DNA of 7,763 bases from Candidatus Vogelbacteria bacterium (GCA_016201425.1 JACQCW010000056.1:1-7763); one strand, 5' to 3'. Positions 1 through 5,477 are shown, counted from the first letter of the stretch. Made by a program: numbers and translations. The notes: generated by a model not told the origin, from the letters alone.

Positions 1-477
1 ATTGTTGGGCTAGATTTAGGTATCAAACATGAGGGTCTTTTTACTGATATGGCGGTGACTGTTGGAATAGGAGAGGTCGATAAAAAAGCTAAGAGACTGA
101 TGGAAGTTACAAGTCAGGCGCTTGAATTCGGAATTTCGGTTGCCAAGGCTGGGGCAACGACTGGAGATATCGGTTATGCCATCGAATCGTTTGTAAGGCC
201 ATACAAATATGGAATAGTGCGCGAGCTTTCGGGACATGGGGTCGGACACAAGATCCATGAAGATCCATATGTTCCTAATTACGGCAAGCGGGGGGCTGGG
301 ACTAAATTAAAATCCGGGATGGTTCTAGCCCTTGAACCTATGATAAACGAAGGCAGTGACGATATAATCTTGGGTGATGATGACTTTACTTACAAGACTC
401 GCGACGGATCGCGTAGTGCTCACTTCGAAAAAACAATTTTGATCACAGATGGTGAACCGGAGATTTTAACTCCGTAA
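1..477 (+). CDS. map: Methionine aminopeptidase, type I (5' end outside the window)
   Basis: This is the C-terminal 158 residues of methionine aminopeptidase, the cytosolic dimetal enzyme that removes the initiator Met from new proteins. The frame is open from base 1, so the true start lies upstream. The ATG at 49 is an internal Met inside the conserved FTDMAVT motif and is not the start. All five metal ligands of the family are visible, numbered from base 1: D5 (in GLDLG), D16 (in FTDMAV), H79 (in SGHGVGH), E112 (in ALEPMIN) and E143 (in AHFEKT). The second active-site His (KIHEDP) is H86. The C-terminus ends normally for the family, with TAA at 475-477. The NYN gene starts 3 nt downstream without its own ribosome-binding site, so the two are probably co-transcribed. 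Identification is secure; only the N-terminus is missing. Confidence 0.96.
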   Translation: MVGLDLGIKHEGLFTDMAVTVGIGEVDKKAKRLMEVTSQALEFGISVAKAGATTGDIGYAIESFVRPYKYGIVRELSGHGVGHKIHEDPYVPNYGKRGAGTKLKSGMVLALEPMINEGSDDIILGDDDFTYKTRDGSRSAHFEKTILITDGEPEILTP

Positions 478-480
478 TTT

Positions 481-1023
481 ATGAATAATTTCAGGGATAA
501 TGTTGCGTATATTGATGGGGCGAATCTTCATAATGCCGTAAAACAACTTGGTTGGAAGTTTGATTATCGCCGATTTAAAATTTGGCTTAGTGAAAAATAT
601 GGCGCCAAGCAGGCATACTTGTTTTTGGGTTTGATTCCCAAATACAAAGATCTTTACACTAAGTTACAGGAGTATGGTTTCACACTTGTTTTCAAGGAAG
701 TAATCTATGACAATACCGGAAAGCCTAAGGGAAATTGTGATGCGGATATTGTGGTTTTGGCAATGCAAAATGCTTATAAAAATAAGTTTAATAAAGCAAT
801 TTTAGTGTCGAGTGATGGCGACTATGCATCACTCGTAAAATTCTTAAAAGAGAGGAACAAAATTTCCATTGTTTTGTCTCCGTATGAGACTAAAAAATGT
901 TCTGTTTTGCTTAAAAGGACTGGAGTGAAAATATCATATGTCACTGATCAACAGAGCGTATTAGAGGAACAAAAAGAAAAAGCCCCCAATAAGGACGGAA
1001 CCTCATCAGGGTCTCTTTCGTAA
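481..1023 (+). CDS. NYN-domain (LabA/DUF88-like) putative ribonuclease
   Basis: This 180-residue protein has the PIN-like NYN fold, a family of Mg2+-dependent nucleases thought to act on RNA. The order of acidic motifs fits. D12 and N15 lie in YIDGANLHN at the end of strand 1. D87 and D89 lie in the CDADIVVLAM segment. D112 and D114 lie in the SSDGDYASLV segment. The domain spans roughly residues 6-155; the last 25 residues are polar, low in complexity and probably disordered. No signal peptide or membrane segment is seen, so it should be cytosolic. The ATG is 3 nt after the map stop and has no Shine-Dalgarno sequence, which suggests translation coupled to map. The RNA substrate cannot be deduced. 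Family assignment is firm; the activity is inferred from conserved acidic residues. Confidence 0.87.
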   Translation: MNNFRDNVAYIDGANLHNAVKQLGWKFDYRRFKIWLSEKYGAKQAYLFLGLIPKYKDLYTKLQEYGFTLVFKEVIYDNTGKPKGNCDADIVVLAMQNAYKNKFNKAILVSSDGDYASLVKFLKERNKISIVLSPYETKKCSVLLKRTGVKISYVTDQQSVLEEQKEKAPNKDGTSSGSLS

Positions 1024-1026
1024 GAA

Positions 1027-1032
1027 TATAAT
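1027..1032 (+). promoter_or_regulatory. Possible -10 box for the 1076 gene
   Basis: A perfect TATAAT lies in the 52-nt gap between the NYN gene and the acidic protein. No convincing -35 box stands 16-18 nt upstream. If used, it would give a leader of about 37 nt. AT-rich DNA produces such matches by chance, so this is weak. Confidence 0.35.
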
Positions 1033-1075
1033 TATGTATAGCAAACTTGAGATGACAAGTCAATAACTCAACCGC

Positions 1076-1525
1076 ATGAAAATTAATATAACAAAAAGGC
1101 AATATTGGGATTTAATGAGATCTGTTTATATCGCTGATTGGGTCTCTAACGCGATTTGTGGAGAAGATATGAAACAAGATGAAGGGGTTAAGTCAATTTG
1201 TGATTATATGTTTTCATTTGCGAAAGAGATGGGATACGAAGATTATGTTGAGTATGACGAAGAGATAAAGAAGTATTTTGCGACATGGGAACTAGACGAC
1301 GACACCACTACAAGAGAATTAATCGAAAGATACGATGATCACACCTTTTGGGAAGAAATAAGTGAACAATTTGGCGAGCGTGACTTCCTGAGAATGTACA
1401 CAAAAGAGGAAAGAGAAAAGATGACGGATGATGAACACTTTACTAGGTTGATGGAGTGTCAAATTCCGTGGGAGGAAGAGTTTGAGAAACGGGGAATTGA
1501 TCGGTTAGATATTAAGAAAGATTAA
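1076..1525 (+). CDS. Acidic cytosolic protein of unknown function
   Basis: This 149-residue protein is strongly acidic, rich in Asp and Glu and in aromatics (W, Y, F). I cannot name its function. It lacks a signal peptide, a hydrophobic membrane stretch and any catalytic motif I recognise. The N-terminal half (1-75) looks helical and contains DYMFSFAKEMGYEDYVEY. The C-terminal half has charged helices with WEEI, EEREKM and WEEEFEKRG. The overall pattern resembles small conserved hypothetical proteins that I remember from diverse bacterial genomes, but I have no named family. The ATG at 1076 is the first start in frame, has no Shine-Dalgarno sequence, and follows the NYN gene by 52 nt. Codon use resembles the neighbours, so it is probably a real gene. 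Confidence 0.75.
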   Translation: MKINITKRQYWDLMRSVYIADWVSNAICGEDMKQDEGVKSICDYMFSFAKEMGYEDYVEYDEEIKKYFATWELDDDTTTRELIERYDDHTFWEEISEQFGERDFLRMYTKEEREKMTDDEHFTRLMECQIPWEEEFEKRGIDRLDIKKD

Positions 1526-1529
1526 TTAA

Positions 1530-1558
1530 TTGCCATAGTCGTTTGAGCATAGTATACT
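1530..1558 (+). promoter_or_regulatory. Promoter of the 1613 orphan gene
   Basis: TTGCCA (1530-1535) and TATACT (1553-1558) are separated by 17 nt; each differs from the sigma-70-type consensus at one position. Transcription would start near 1565, giving a leader of about 48 nt before the GTG at 1613. It begins just after the stop of the upstream gene. Confidence 0.65.
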
Positions 1559-1596
1559 TGATCTAGGTTTATATATGCGTAGGTTTTGTTTGAAGT

Positions 1597-1607
1597 AGAA
1601 GGAGGTG
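1597..1607 (+). promoter_or_regulatory. Strong Shine-Dalgarno site that sets the start at 1613
   Basis: AGAAGGAGGTG contains a full anti-16S match. Its GGAGG core ends 7 nt before the GTG at 1613, an ideal distance. The longest open frame would begin at a TTG at 1586, upstream of this site, but the Shine-Dalgarno position argues for 1613 (a GTG at 1610 is closer than usual). No other gene in the window has a comparable site. Confidence 0.75.
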
Positions 1608-1612
1608 TTGTG

Positions 1613-1879
1613 GTGATTGATAAGAATGGTAATCCGTCGGCAGACGTCCCGGTGGATGGAAGTATTGCGGTTTTTTTCCGCGCCAGGACCAAAATCAAAG
1701 ATGTCGAAGATATCCTCAAGCAATCCGGTTGCCGACTAACTGTTTACTTTACTGTTGGTACGGATTTGTGTTGTCATGTAAATGTAGTTGTCGGATCTGA
1801 GGATGCGTTTGTGGTCAAGTTTCGCGCTATGCCCGAAGTTGTAAAATCCGACAGAATTTATCTTCAGGGATATCTATAG
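1613..1879 (+). CDS. Small orphan protein (88 aa), GTG start
   Basis: I do not recognise this protein. With the start chosen by the Shine-Dalgarno site it has 88 residues. It opens with a polar stretch (IDKNGNPSADVPVDGS), then shows alternating hydrophobic strands typical of a beta-rich or alpha/beta domain (IAVFFRAR, RLTVYFTVG, CHVNVVVG, AFVVKFRA) with one likely helix (KIKDVEDILKQSG) between the first two. There are three cysteines, two adjacent (DLCCHV). There is no signal peptide or membrane segment, so it is probably cytosolic. It sits alone between its own promoter (1530-1558) and a terminator (1892-1918), so it is a monocistronic unit with better expression signals than the housekeeping genes around it. 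The alternating pattern and the flanking signals make it likely to be coding; the function is unknown. Confidence 0.72.
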   Translation: MIDKNGNPSADVPVDGSIAVFFRARTKIKDVEDILKQSGCRLTVYFTVGTDLCCHVNVVVGSEDAFVVKFRAMPEVVKSDRIYLQGYL

Positions 1880-1891
1880 TTTGGAGTGTTT

Positions 1892-1918
1892 GCTCCCCAT
1901 GACAAGGGGAGCCTTTTT
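1892..1918 (+). terminator. Rho-independent terminator after the orphan gene
   Basis: GCTCCCC (1892-1898) pairs with GGGGAGC (1906-1912) around a 7-nt loop and is followed by C and five Ts. It closes the 1530-1879 unit 12 nt after the stop codon. Confidence 0.9.
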
Positions 1919-1940
1919 ATTGTCTAAATCAAATAAATAG

Positions 1941-1964
1941 TTTAGTATTTGTAAACAAACTAAA
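1941..1964. promoter_or_regulatory. AT-rich dyad upstream of ndk, possible operator
   Basis: TTTAG (1941-1945) and TTTGT (1948-1952) are mirrored by ACAAA (1955-1959) and CTAAA (1960-1964) around a 2-nt centre, giving 10 complementary pairs interrupted by TA at 1946-1947. A weak promoter (TTGTCT 1920-1925, 17 nt, TAGTAT 1943-1948) would have its -10 inside the dyad. The centre is too tight for a stable RNA hairpin, so a DNA-binding site is more plausible. In AT-rich DNA such a dyad can arise by chance. Confidence 0.35.
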
Positions 1965-1995
1965 TTTTTATTTATTCATTTTTTTAATTATCTTT

Positions 1996-2475
1996 ATGTC
2001 ACATCCAAAAGAAGAGAGGACGTTAATAATATTAAAACCCGATTGCGTTCAGAGGGGAATACTGGGAGAGATCATTCAAAGATTTGAAAAGAAGGGGTTA
2101 ACGATTGCGGGTTTAAAGATGGTTCGACTTGATGACGCGTTACTTATTGGGCATTACTATGAACATAAAGATAAGCCATTTTTTGAAGCTGTTAAAAAGT
2201 TTATGAAGTCTTCACCCGTGGTCGTGATGGTTGTTACTGGTATTGAGGCGGTAAAAGCCGTAAGACTTATCGTTGGTGCAAGGAAAGGTTATGAGGCTGA
2301 AGCCGGAACGATTAGAGGCGACTTTTCTATGAGTGGGCAAATGACGATTGTTCACGCATCGGATTCTGTGGAGGCGGGGAAATCTGAGACCGAAAGGCTC
2401 TTCAAAGAGAGCGAAATTTTTGACTACAATCGCGCTGACTTCATGCATGTATATGGAGAGGATGAGTTGAGTTAA
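1996..2475 (+). CDS. ndk: Nucleoside diphosphate kinase
   Basis: This 159-residue cytosolic enzyme transfers the gamma-phosphate of ATP to NDPs through a phosphohistidine. The catalytic His is H120 in TIVHASDS. With a constant offset of +2 to human NDPK numbering, the nucleotide-site residues are present: K14 (LKPD), Y54, F62 (KPFF), R90 and R107 (GTIRGDF). Two positions deviate. The usual Thr of the G-A-T-N-P loop is R96 (the loop reads GARKG), and the Asn three residues before the catalytic His is T117. The protein is about 15 residues longer than E. coli Ndk, with a C-terminal tail containing FDYNRADFMHVYGED, resembling the longer tails of some archaeal members. The ATG at 1996 has no Shine-Dalgarno sequence. 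No clear terminator follows; the promoter of the structured RNA begins within 20 nt. Family identification is secure. Confidence 0.94.
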   Translation: MSHPKEERTLIILKPDCVQRGILGEIIQRFEKKGLTIAGLKMVRLDDALLIGHYYEHKDKPFFEAVKKFMKSSPVVVMVVTGIEAVKAVRLIVGARKGYEAEAGTIRGDFSMSGQMTIVHASDSVEAGKSETERLFKESEIFDYNRADFMHVYGEDELS

Positions 2476-2493
2476 GTTATACACTTTTTTCTA

Positions 2494-2521
2494 TTGAAAC
2501 CAGGTCGGTAAGTTATATAAT
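2494..2521 (+). promoter_or_regulatory. Promoter of the 6S-like RNA
   Basis: TTGAAA (2494-2499) and a perfect TATAAT (2516-2521) are 16 nt apart. The expected start, 7 nt after the -10, is G2528, exactly the first base of the long closing stem of the RNA that follows. The agreement between promoter and fold supports both. Confidence 0.75.
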
Positions 2522-2527
2522 TTAAGT

Positions 2528-2687
2528 GAGGTTATTTGATATATTAAACTAGATATTTATGCAAGGGAGCTCCACTTTCGTTCCGCCTTGGCGTAGCGTC
2601 GAGGGCACCCACCTGGTTAAACACTAGGGCTTAATATCCTCAAATAACTTCGATAAAAATGCTGTCGTTTGAACCGACAGCTTTTTT
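2528..2687 (+). ncRNA. ssrS: Structured ncRNA with 6S RNA-like architecture
   Basis: The gap between ndk and the beta-CASP gene encodes no plausible protein but folds into a rod. The closing stem pairs 2528-2539 with 2640-2651 (12 pairs, one G-U) and, after a small internal loop, 2541-2546 with 2632-2637 (6 pairs). Then comes a large asymmetric bubble: 2547-2564 on the 5' side and 2611-2631 on the 3' side. A six-pair hairpin on the 3' side joins 2612-2617 with 2623-2628. The terminal arm starts with GGG 2565-2567 pairing CCC 2608-2610, continues through GC 2569-2570 with GC 2605-2606, and ends in a helix 2579-2586/2591-2598 with a CTTG loop. A closing stem, central bubble with a 3'-side hairpin, and terminal arm are the layout of 6S RNA, which binds housekeeping RNA polymerase by imitating an open promoter. 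A promoter and terminator flank it. At about 160 nt it is slightly short for 6S (usually 180-200). A structured RNA is very likely; the 6S identity is inferred from architecture only. Confidence 0.65.
2661..2687 (+). terminator. Rho-independent terminator of the 6S-like RNA
   Basis: GCTGTCG (2661-2667) pairs with CGACAGC (2675-2681) around a 7-nt loop and is followed by six Ts (2682-2687). It begins 9 nt after the closing stem, and its T tract abuts the next promoter. Confidence 0.92.
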
Positions 2688-2688
2688 A

Positions 2689-2718
2689 TTGGTAAAAAAA
2701 TTAACTATAGACTATAAT
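2689..2718 (+). promoter_or_regulatory. Promoter of the beta-CASP gene, nearly leaderless
   Basis: A perfect TATAAT (2713-2718) lies 12 nt before the ATG at 2731. A modest -35 candidate, TTGGTA (2689-2694), is 18 nt upstream. The predicted start near 2725 leaves a leader of only about 6 nt, too short for a Shine-Dalgarno site, and none is present. Confidence 0.6.
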
Positions 2719-2730
2719 ACTTGAATAGAC

Positions 2731-4110
2731 ATGTCAGAAAATTTTACAAGGGTTAAAATTAATTTTTATGGCGGCGCAGGCAGTGTTACAGGCGCTAATT
2801 TTTTGTTGGAAGAAGATAATGGTATCAAAATATTATTTGATTGTGGATTAGTGCAGGGTGCTAAGGATGATCCAATTAATACAGGGGCATTTCCTTATGA
2901 TCCATCTAAAATTGATTATTTGATTGTTAGTCACGCACATATTGACCACATTGGGCGAATTCCAAAATTAGTTAAGGAGGGTTTCCGGGGGCGGATTCTT
3001 TCGACTCCTCCAACGCGCGAGATTAGCGATATCATGCTTGTCGATAGTCTTGGTATCTTGGGTAAGGAAGCTAAATACAACAAAAGAGATCCAATCTATG
3101 ATGAGGAAGATGTTAGATTGGCAATGACTTTTTGGGATGAGGGAATTCCGTATCACAAGACGTTCGACATGGGTAACTTCCGAGTGACCTTTAAAGATTC
3201 GGGTCATATCTTAGGTTCGACAATTACTGAACTTGTTTATAATGGCAAAAAGATTGTTTACACCGGAGATCTTGGTAATAGTCCGTCGGTTCTTCTTAAA
3301 GACACTGAGGTAATCACTGACGCTGATTACTTGATAATGGAAAGTGTATATGGTGACCGAAACCACGAATCACACAATGTGAGTCGTGATATGCTTGAGG
3401 ATGCAATTGAAAATACTGTTAGAGCTAATGGTGTACTTATGATACCAGCATTTTCGATTGAGAAAACTCAAGAAATACTTTTCGAAATAAACAAGATGAT
3501 GGAAGAAAGCAGAATCCCGTTGGTTAAAGTTTTTTTGGATTCGCCTCTTGCAATTAAAGTGACAGATATATACAAGAAGTATAAAAGTTATTTCAATGAT
3601 TCAGCCATGAAAGAGTACGCCTTTCATCCTAACGATGGTATCTTTGCCTTCCCACAGCTTCTAAGAACCTTGACCACAGAAGAATCAATTGCGATTAAAA
3701 ACTATTCCAATCCGAAGATTGTCATTGCTGGCTCTGGAATGTCTAATGGGGGAAGGATACTTCATCATGAGAAAAATTATTTACCAGACAAAAGAAGTAC
3801 ACTAATTTTGACAGGCTATCAGTCTGTAGGAACATTGGGTAGACTAATTCAAGAAGGTGCAAAAACAGTACGAATAATGGGGGAGGAGGTTCGTGTTAAG
3901 GCCAATGTTGTTTCGATCACTGGTTATTCAGGACATAAGGGGTCAGATGCTCTGCTAGATTTTGTATCTCATACGGCTGATAAAGTAAAAAAAGTTTTTG
4001 TGGTTTTGGGTGAACCGAAGTCGTCGCTTTTCTTGGTACAGAGAATAAGAGATAATCTTGCGATTGATGCATCGTCACCAAATTATGGAGATAGTTATTA
4101 TTTAGATTGA
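2731..4110 (+). CDS. Beta-CASP metallo-beta-lactamase-fold hydrolase, probable RNase
   Basis: This 459-residue protein belongs to the CPSF73-like beta-CASP group of zinc-dependent nucleases, which cleave or trim RNA. The metallo-beta-lactamase part carries motif 2 (HAHIDH: H68, H70, D72, H73), motif 3 (H159 in SGHILGS) and motif 4 (D180 in YTGDLG). The beta-CASP motifs follow: motif A acidic E204 in MESVYGDR, motif B His (H345 or H346) after SGMSNGGRIL, and motif C H402 in GYSGHKG. The inserted beta-CASP domain spans roughly 205-390. Length fits this group and is shorter than RNase J, whose extra C-terminal domain is absent. There is no signal peptide, so it should be cytosolic. It may process mRNA or rRNA precursors, but the substrate is not visible. 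All catalytic residues are intact. The SLOG gene follows after 19 nt, probably in the same transcript. Confidence 0.92.
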   Translation: MSENFTRVKINFYGGAGSVTGANFLLEEDNGIKILFDCGLVQGAKDDPINTGAFPYDPSKIDYLIVSHAHIDHIGRIPKLVKEGFRGRILSTPPTREISDIMLVDSLGILGKEAKYNKRDPIYDEEDVRLAMTFWDEGIPYHKTFDMGNFRVTFKDSGHILGSTITELVYNGKKIVYTGDLGNSPSVLLKDTEVITDADYLIMESVYGDRNHESHNVSRDMLEDAIENTVRANGVLMIPAFSIEKTQEILFEINKMMEESRIPLVKVFLDSPLAIKVTDIYKKYKSYFNDSAMKEYAFHPNDGIFAFPQLLRTLTTEESIAIKNYSNPKIVIAGSGMSNGGRILHHEKNYLPDKRSTLILTGYQSVGTLGRLIQEGAKTVRIMGEEVRVKANVVSITGYSGHKGSDALLDFVSHTADKVKKVFVVLGEPKSSLFLVQRIRDNLAIDASSPNYGDSYYLD

Positions 4111-4129
4111 TTTAATTAATTTTATTCAA

Positions 4130-4801
4130 ATGCCAGAAGGACTATTGAGAAGTTGCGAATTGGGTAACTGTGAAAAGCACGCACATCGTATCATTAAAAT
4201 TGCTGTATCTGGATCTGCGGCGACTACCCATTTAACTGGGGAAGATTTAAGGATGTGTGAAGAGGTGGGAAGAGAGATTGCGCGTCAAGGTGCAACTATT
4301 GTAACGGGTGCCACAACCGGTGTTCCTATTTGGGCTGCCAAAGGCACCAAGCTTGAGGGCGGTGTTTCGGTTGGTTTATCTCCTGCCAATGGGGAGAAGG
4401 AGCACGTAGAACTCTATAAACTCCCTCTTGAGTATATGGATTTTATTATGTATACAGGATTCGGTTATGTGGGTAGAGATATTTTGATGACACGAACCGC
4501 AGATGCAATTATCATCGGTCCTGGTCGTATCGGCACCATACACGAATTTACCGTAGCCTTTGAAGATAAGAAGCCAATGGGTATTTTGCAAGGTCCTTGG
4601 GACACAGACAAAATTATAGCAGAGATCATAGAGAAAAGTCATAGAAAAGATGAACATAATATGATAGTTTTCGACTCCAATCCGAAGACTTTGGTTGAAA
4701 AGGTTATAAAATTTGTGCAGCAAAATAAAATTGATGAAATTGGCCATACTCCTATTAGAGAGTTCGATCCCAATTCACTTGGAGAACATGATGGCTTGTA
4801 A
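4130..4801 (+). CDS. SLOG/LOG-like Rossmann-fold protein (former lysine decarboxylase-like family)
   Basis: This 223-residue cytosolic protein has the SLOG fold of LOG-type nucleotide-binding proteins; the old name 'lysine decarboxylase' is misleading. Strand 1 and its loop are IKIAVSGSAATT (about 22-33). A second strand with a Gly-rich turn is ATIVTGATTGVP (55-66). The signature is GRDILMTRTADAIIIGPGRIGTIHEF (115-140), given here in parts: R116 matches the LOG catalytic Arg, M120 the Met four residues on, and GT at 135-136 with E139 the PGGxGTxxE motif. The second Gly of PGG is R133; this GRxGTxxEF form is, as I recall, usual in a branch close to LDcluster4, so it need not mean loss of activity. 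A CxxxxC pair (C9, C14) lies near the N-terminus. LOG enzymes release adenine-type bases from nucleoside monophosphates, but whether this one does is unknown. It follows the beta-CASP gene by 19 nt with no promoter or Shine-Dalgarno sequence. Confidence 0.8.
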   Translation: MPEGLLRSCELGNCEKHAHRIIKIAVSGSAATTHLTGEDLRMCEEVGREIARQGATIVTGATTGVPIWAAKGTKLEGGVSVGLSPANGEKEHVELYKLPLEYMDFIMYTGFGYVGRDILMTRTADAIIIGPGRIGTIHEFTVAFEDKKPMGILQGPWDTDKIIAEIIEKSHRKDEHNMIVFDSNPKTLVEKVIKFVQQNKIDEIGHTPIREFDPNSLGEHDGL

Positions 4802-4803
4802 TA

Positions 4804-4831
4804 TTGCTTTTTTTGATCCTATATGTATAAT
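4804..4831 (+). promoter_or_regulatory. Promoter of infC-rpmI-rplT
   Basis: TTGCTT (4804-4809) and a perfect TATAAT (4826-4831) are 16 nt apart. The predicted start near 4838 leaves about 5 nt before the TTG start codon of infC. The promoter begins 3 nt after the stop of the SLOG gene. There is no room for the long structured leader that carries L20 control upstream of infC in many Firmicutes. Confidence 0.65.
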
Positions 4832-4842
4832 GAGTCAAAGTT

Positions 4843-5358
4843 TTGAAAGACTACACAAGGGTAAATAATCAAATAAGAGCCTCTGAGGTTAGGGTTATTG
4901 ACGAAGACGGCCAGAACCTGGGTGTTATGCAAACTGCCGACGCTGTTTCTCTTGCGCATCAAAAGGGTTCGGATTTGATTGAAATTTCACCAAACGCCGT
5001 ACCTCCCATTGCAAAAATAATGGATTATGGTAAGTTTCAGTATCTGGAAAATAAAAAGGCTAAGGTCGCTAAGTCTAAGACCAAGCCCACTGAAACCAAA
5101 TCTATCCAGGTTAAGATTGGTACTGGAGACCACGATCTTGAATTAAAGTCGCAAATGGCATCCAAGTTTTTGAAAGCAGGTCACAGGGTTAAAATAAATC
5201 TTTTTTTGAGGGGTAGGGCAAAATATATGCCACCAGATTTTCTTAAAGAGAGAATGCAGAGGATCTTAAAATTTATTACAGAGGAATACAAGATGGTTGA
5301 GTCTCCGAAGCCTGGCCCTAGTGGTTTAAGTTTAGTAATAGAAAAAGTTAAGAAATGA
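4843..5358 (+). CDS. infC: Translation initiation factor IF-3 (TTG start)
   Basis: This 171-residue protein is IF-3, which binds the 30S subunit, prevents premature 50S joining and proofreads the initiator tRNA and start codon. The N-domain (about 1-72) carries the family hallmarks [18 protein letters not shown] and IMDYGKFQY (59-67). A Lys-rich linker (71-86) leads to the C-domain (about 87-171), with the [12 protein letters not shown] segment and a diverged RGR motif at 124-126 ([11 protein letters not shown] instead of the common RGREMAH form). The start is TTG at 4843. A stop lies in frame at 4831-4833 and the first ATG would cut off 27 conserved residues, so TTG is the only sensible start. 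Rare start codons in infC are known from E. coli (AUU), where they allow self-repression. The gene overlaps rpmI by 4 nt (ATGA). Confidence 0.95.
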   Translation: MKDYTRVNNQIRASEVRVIDEDGQNLGVMQTADAVSLAHQKGSDLIEISPNAVPPIAKIMDYGKFQYLENKKAKVAKSKTKPTETKSIQVKIGTGDHDLELKSQMASKFLKAGHRVKINLFLRGRAKYMPPDFLKERMQRILKFITEEYKMVESPKPGPSGLSLVIEKVKK

Positions 5359-5477
5359 AAACCAACAAATCATATTCAAAGAGAATAAAAGTTACAAAGA
5401 GCGGCAAGGTACTTTCAAGGAAGCCTGGCAAAGATCATTTTAATTCAAAAATGTCTGGCACTAAACAATTAGACTGA
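5355..5477 (+). CDS. rpmI: Ribosomal protein bL35, very short form (40 aa)
   Basis: A 40-residue basic protein lies exactly where L35 belongs, between infC and rplT. Its sequence fits the N-terminal part of L35: a [18 protein letters not shown] stretch followed by [20 protein letters not shown], equivalent to the family's K-T-x-x-x-x-x-K-R-x-K-V-T-x-S-G-K pattern and the downstream Gly-Lys-x-His region. L35 is usually about 60-66 residues; the C-terminal basic helix that normally ends the protein is missing. The TGA at 5475-5477 is followed by only 9 nt before rplT, so no frameshifted remainder is hidden downstream. The ATG overlaps the infC stop (ATGA), which indicates translational coupling. 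The assignment rests on motif and gene order. The short length may be natural for this lineage or reflect a local change. Confidence 0.85.
   Translation: MKTNKSYSKRIKVTKSGKVLSRKPGKDHFNSKMSGTKQLD

Noticed and set aside
49..477. A complete 142-residue protein starting at the ATG at 49
   Set aside because: The frame is open upstream to base 1 and codes for the conserved first metal-ligand strand of methionine aminopeptidase; 49 is an internal Met.
1586..1612. TTG at 1586 as the start of the orphan gene
   Set aside because: It lies upstream of the strong Shine-Dalgarno site at 1597-1607, which points to the GTG at 1613.
1522..1723. Two overlapping minus-strand frames of 65 codons
   Set aside because: They are antisense to the promoter and coding region of the orphan gene, have no expression signals and no protein-like pattern.
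2476..2493. Terminator after ndk at the T run 2485-2490
   Set aside because: No GC-rich hairpin precedes the T run.
2561..2620. SRP RNA or tmRNA in the ndk/beta-CASP gap
   Set aside because: The conserved SRP Alu/S-domain tetraloop motif and the tmRNA tRNA-like ends and tag frame are not present; the rod with a central bubble fits 6S better.
4108..4110. TGA read as glycine (code 25)
   Set aside because: TGA ends the beta-CASP protein, IF-3, L35 and endonuclease IV at expected family ends, so it acts as a stop.
4376..4747. Minus-strand frame of 123 codons
   Set aside because: It is antisense to the conserved SLOG signature; its composition is that of a shadow frame and it lacks a promoter or start signal.
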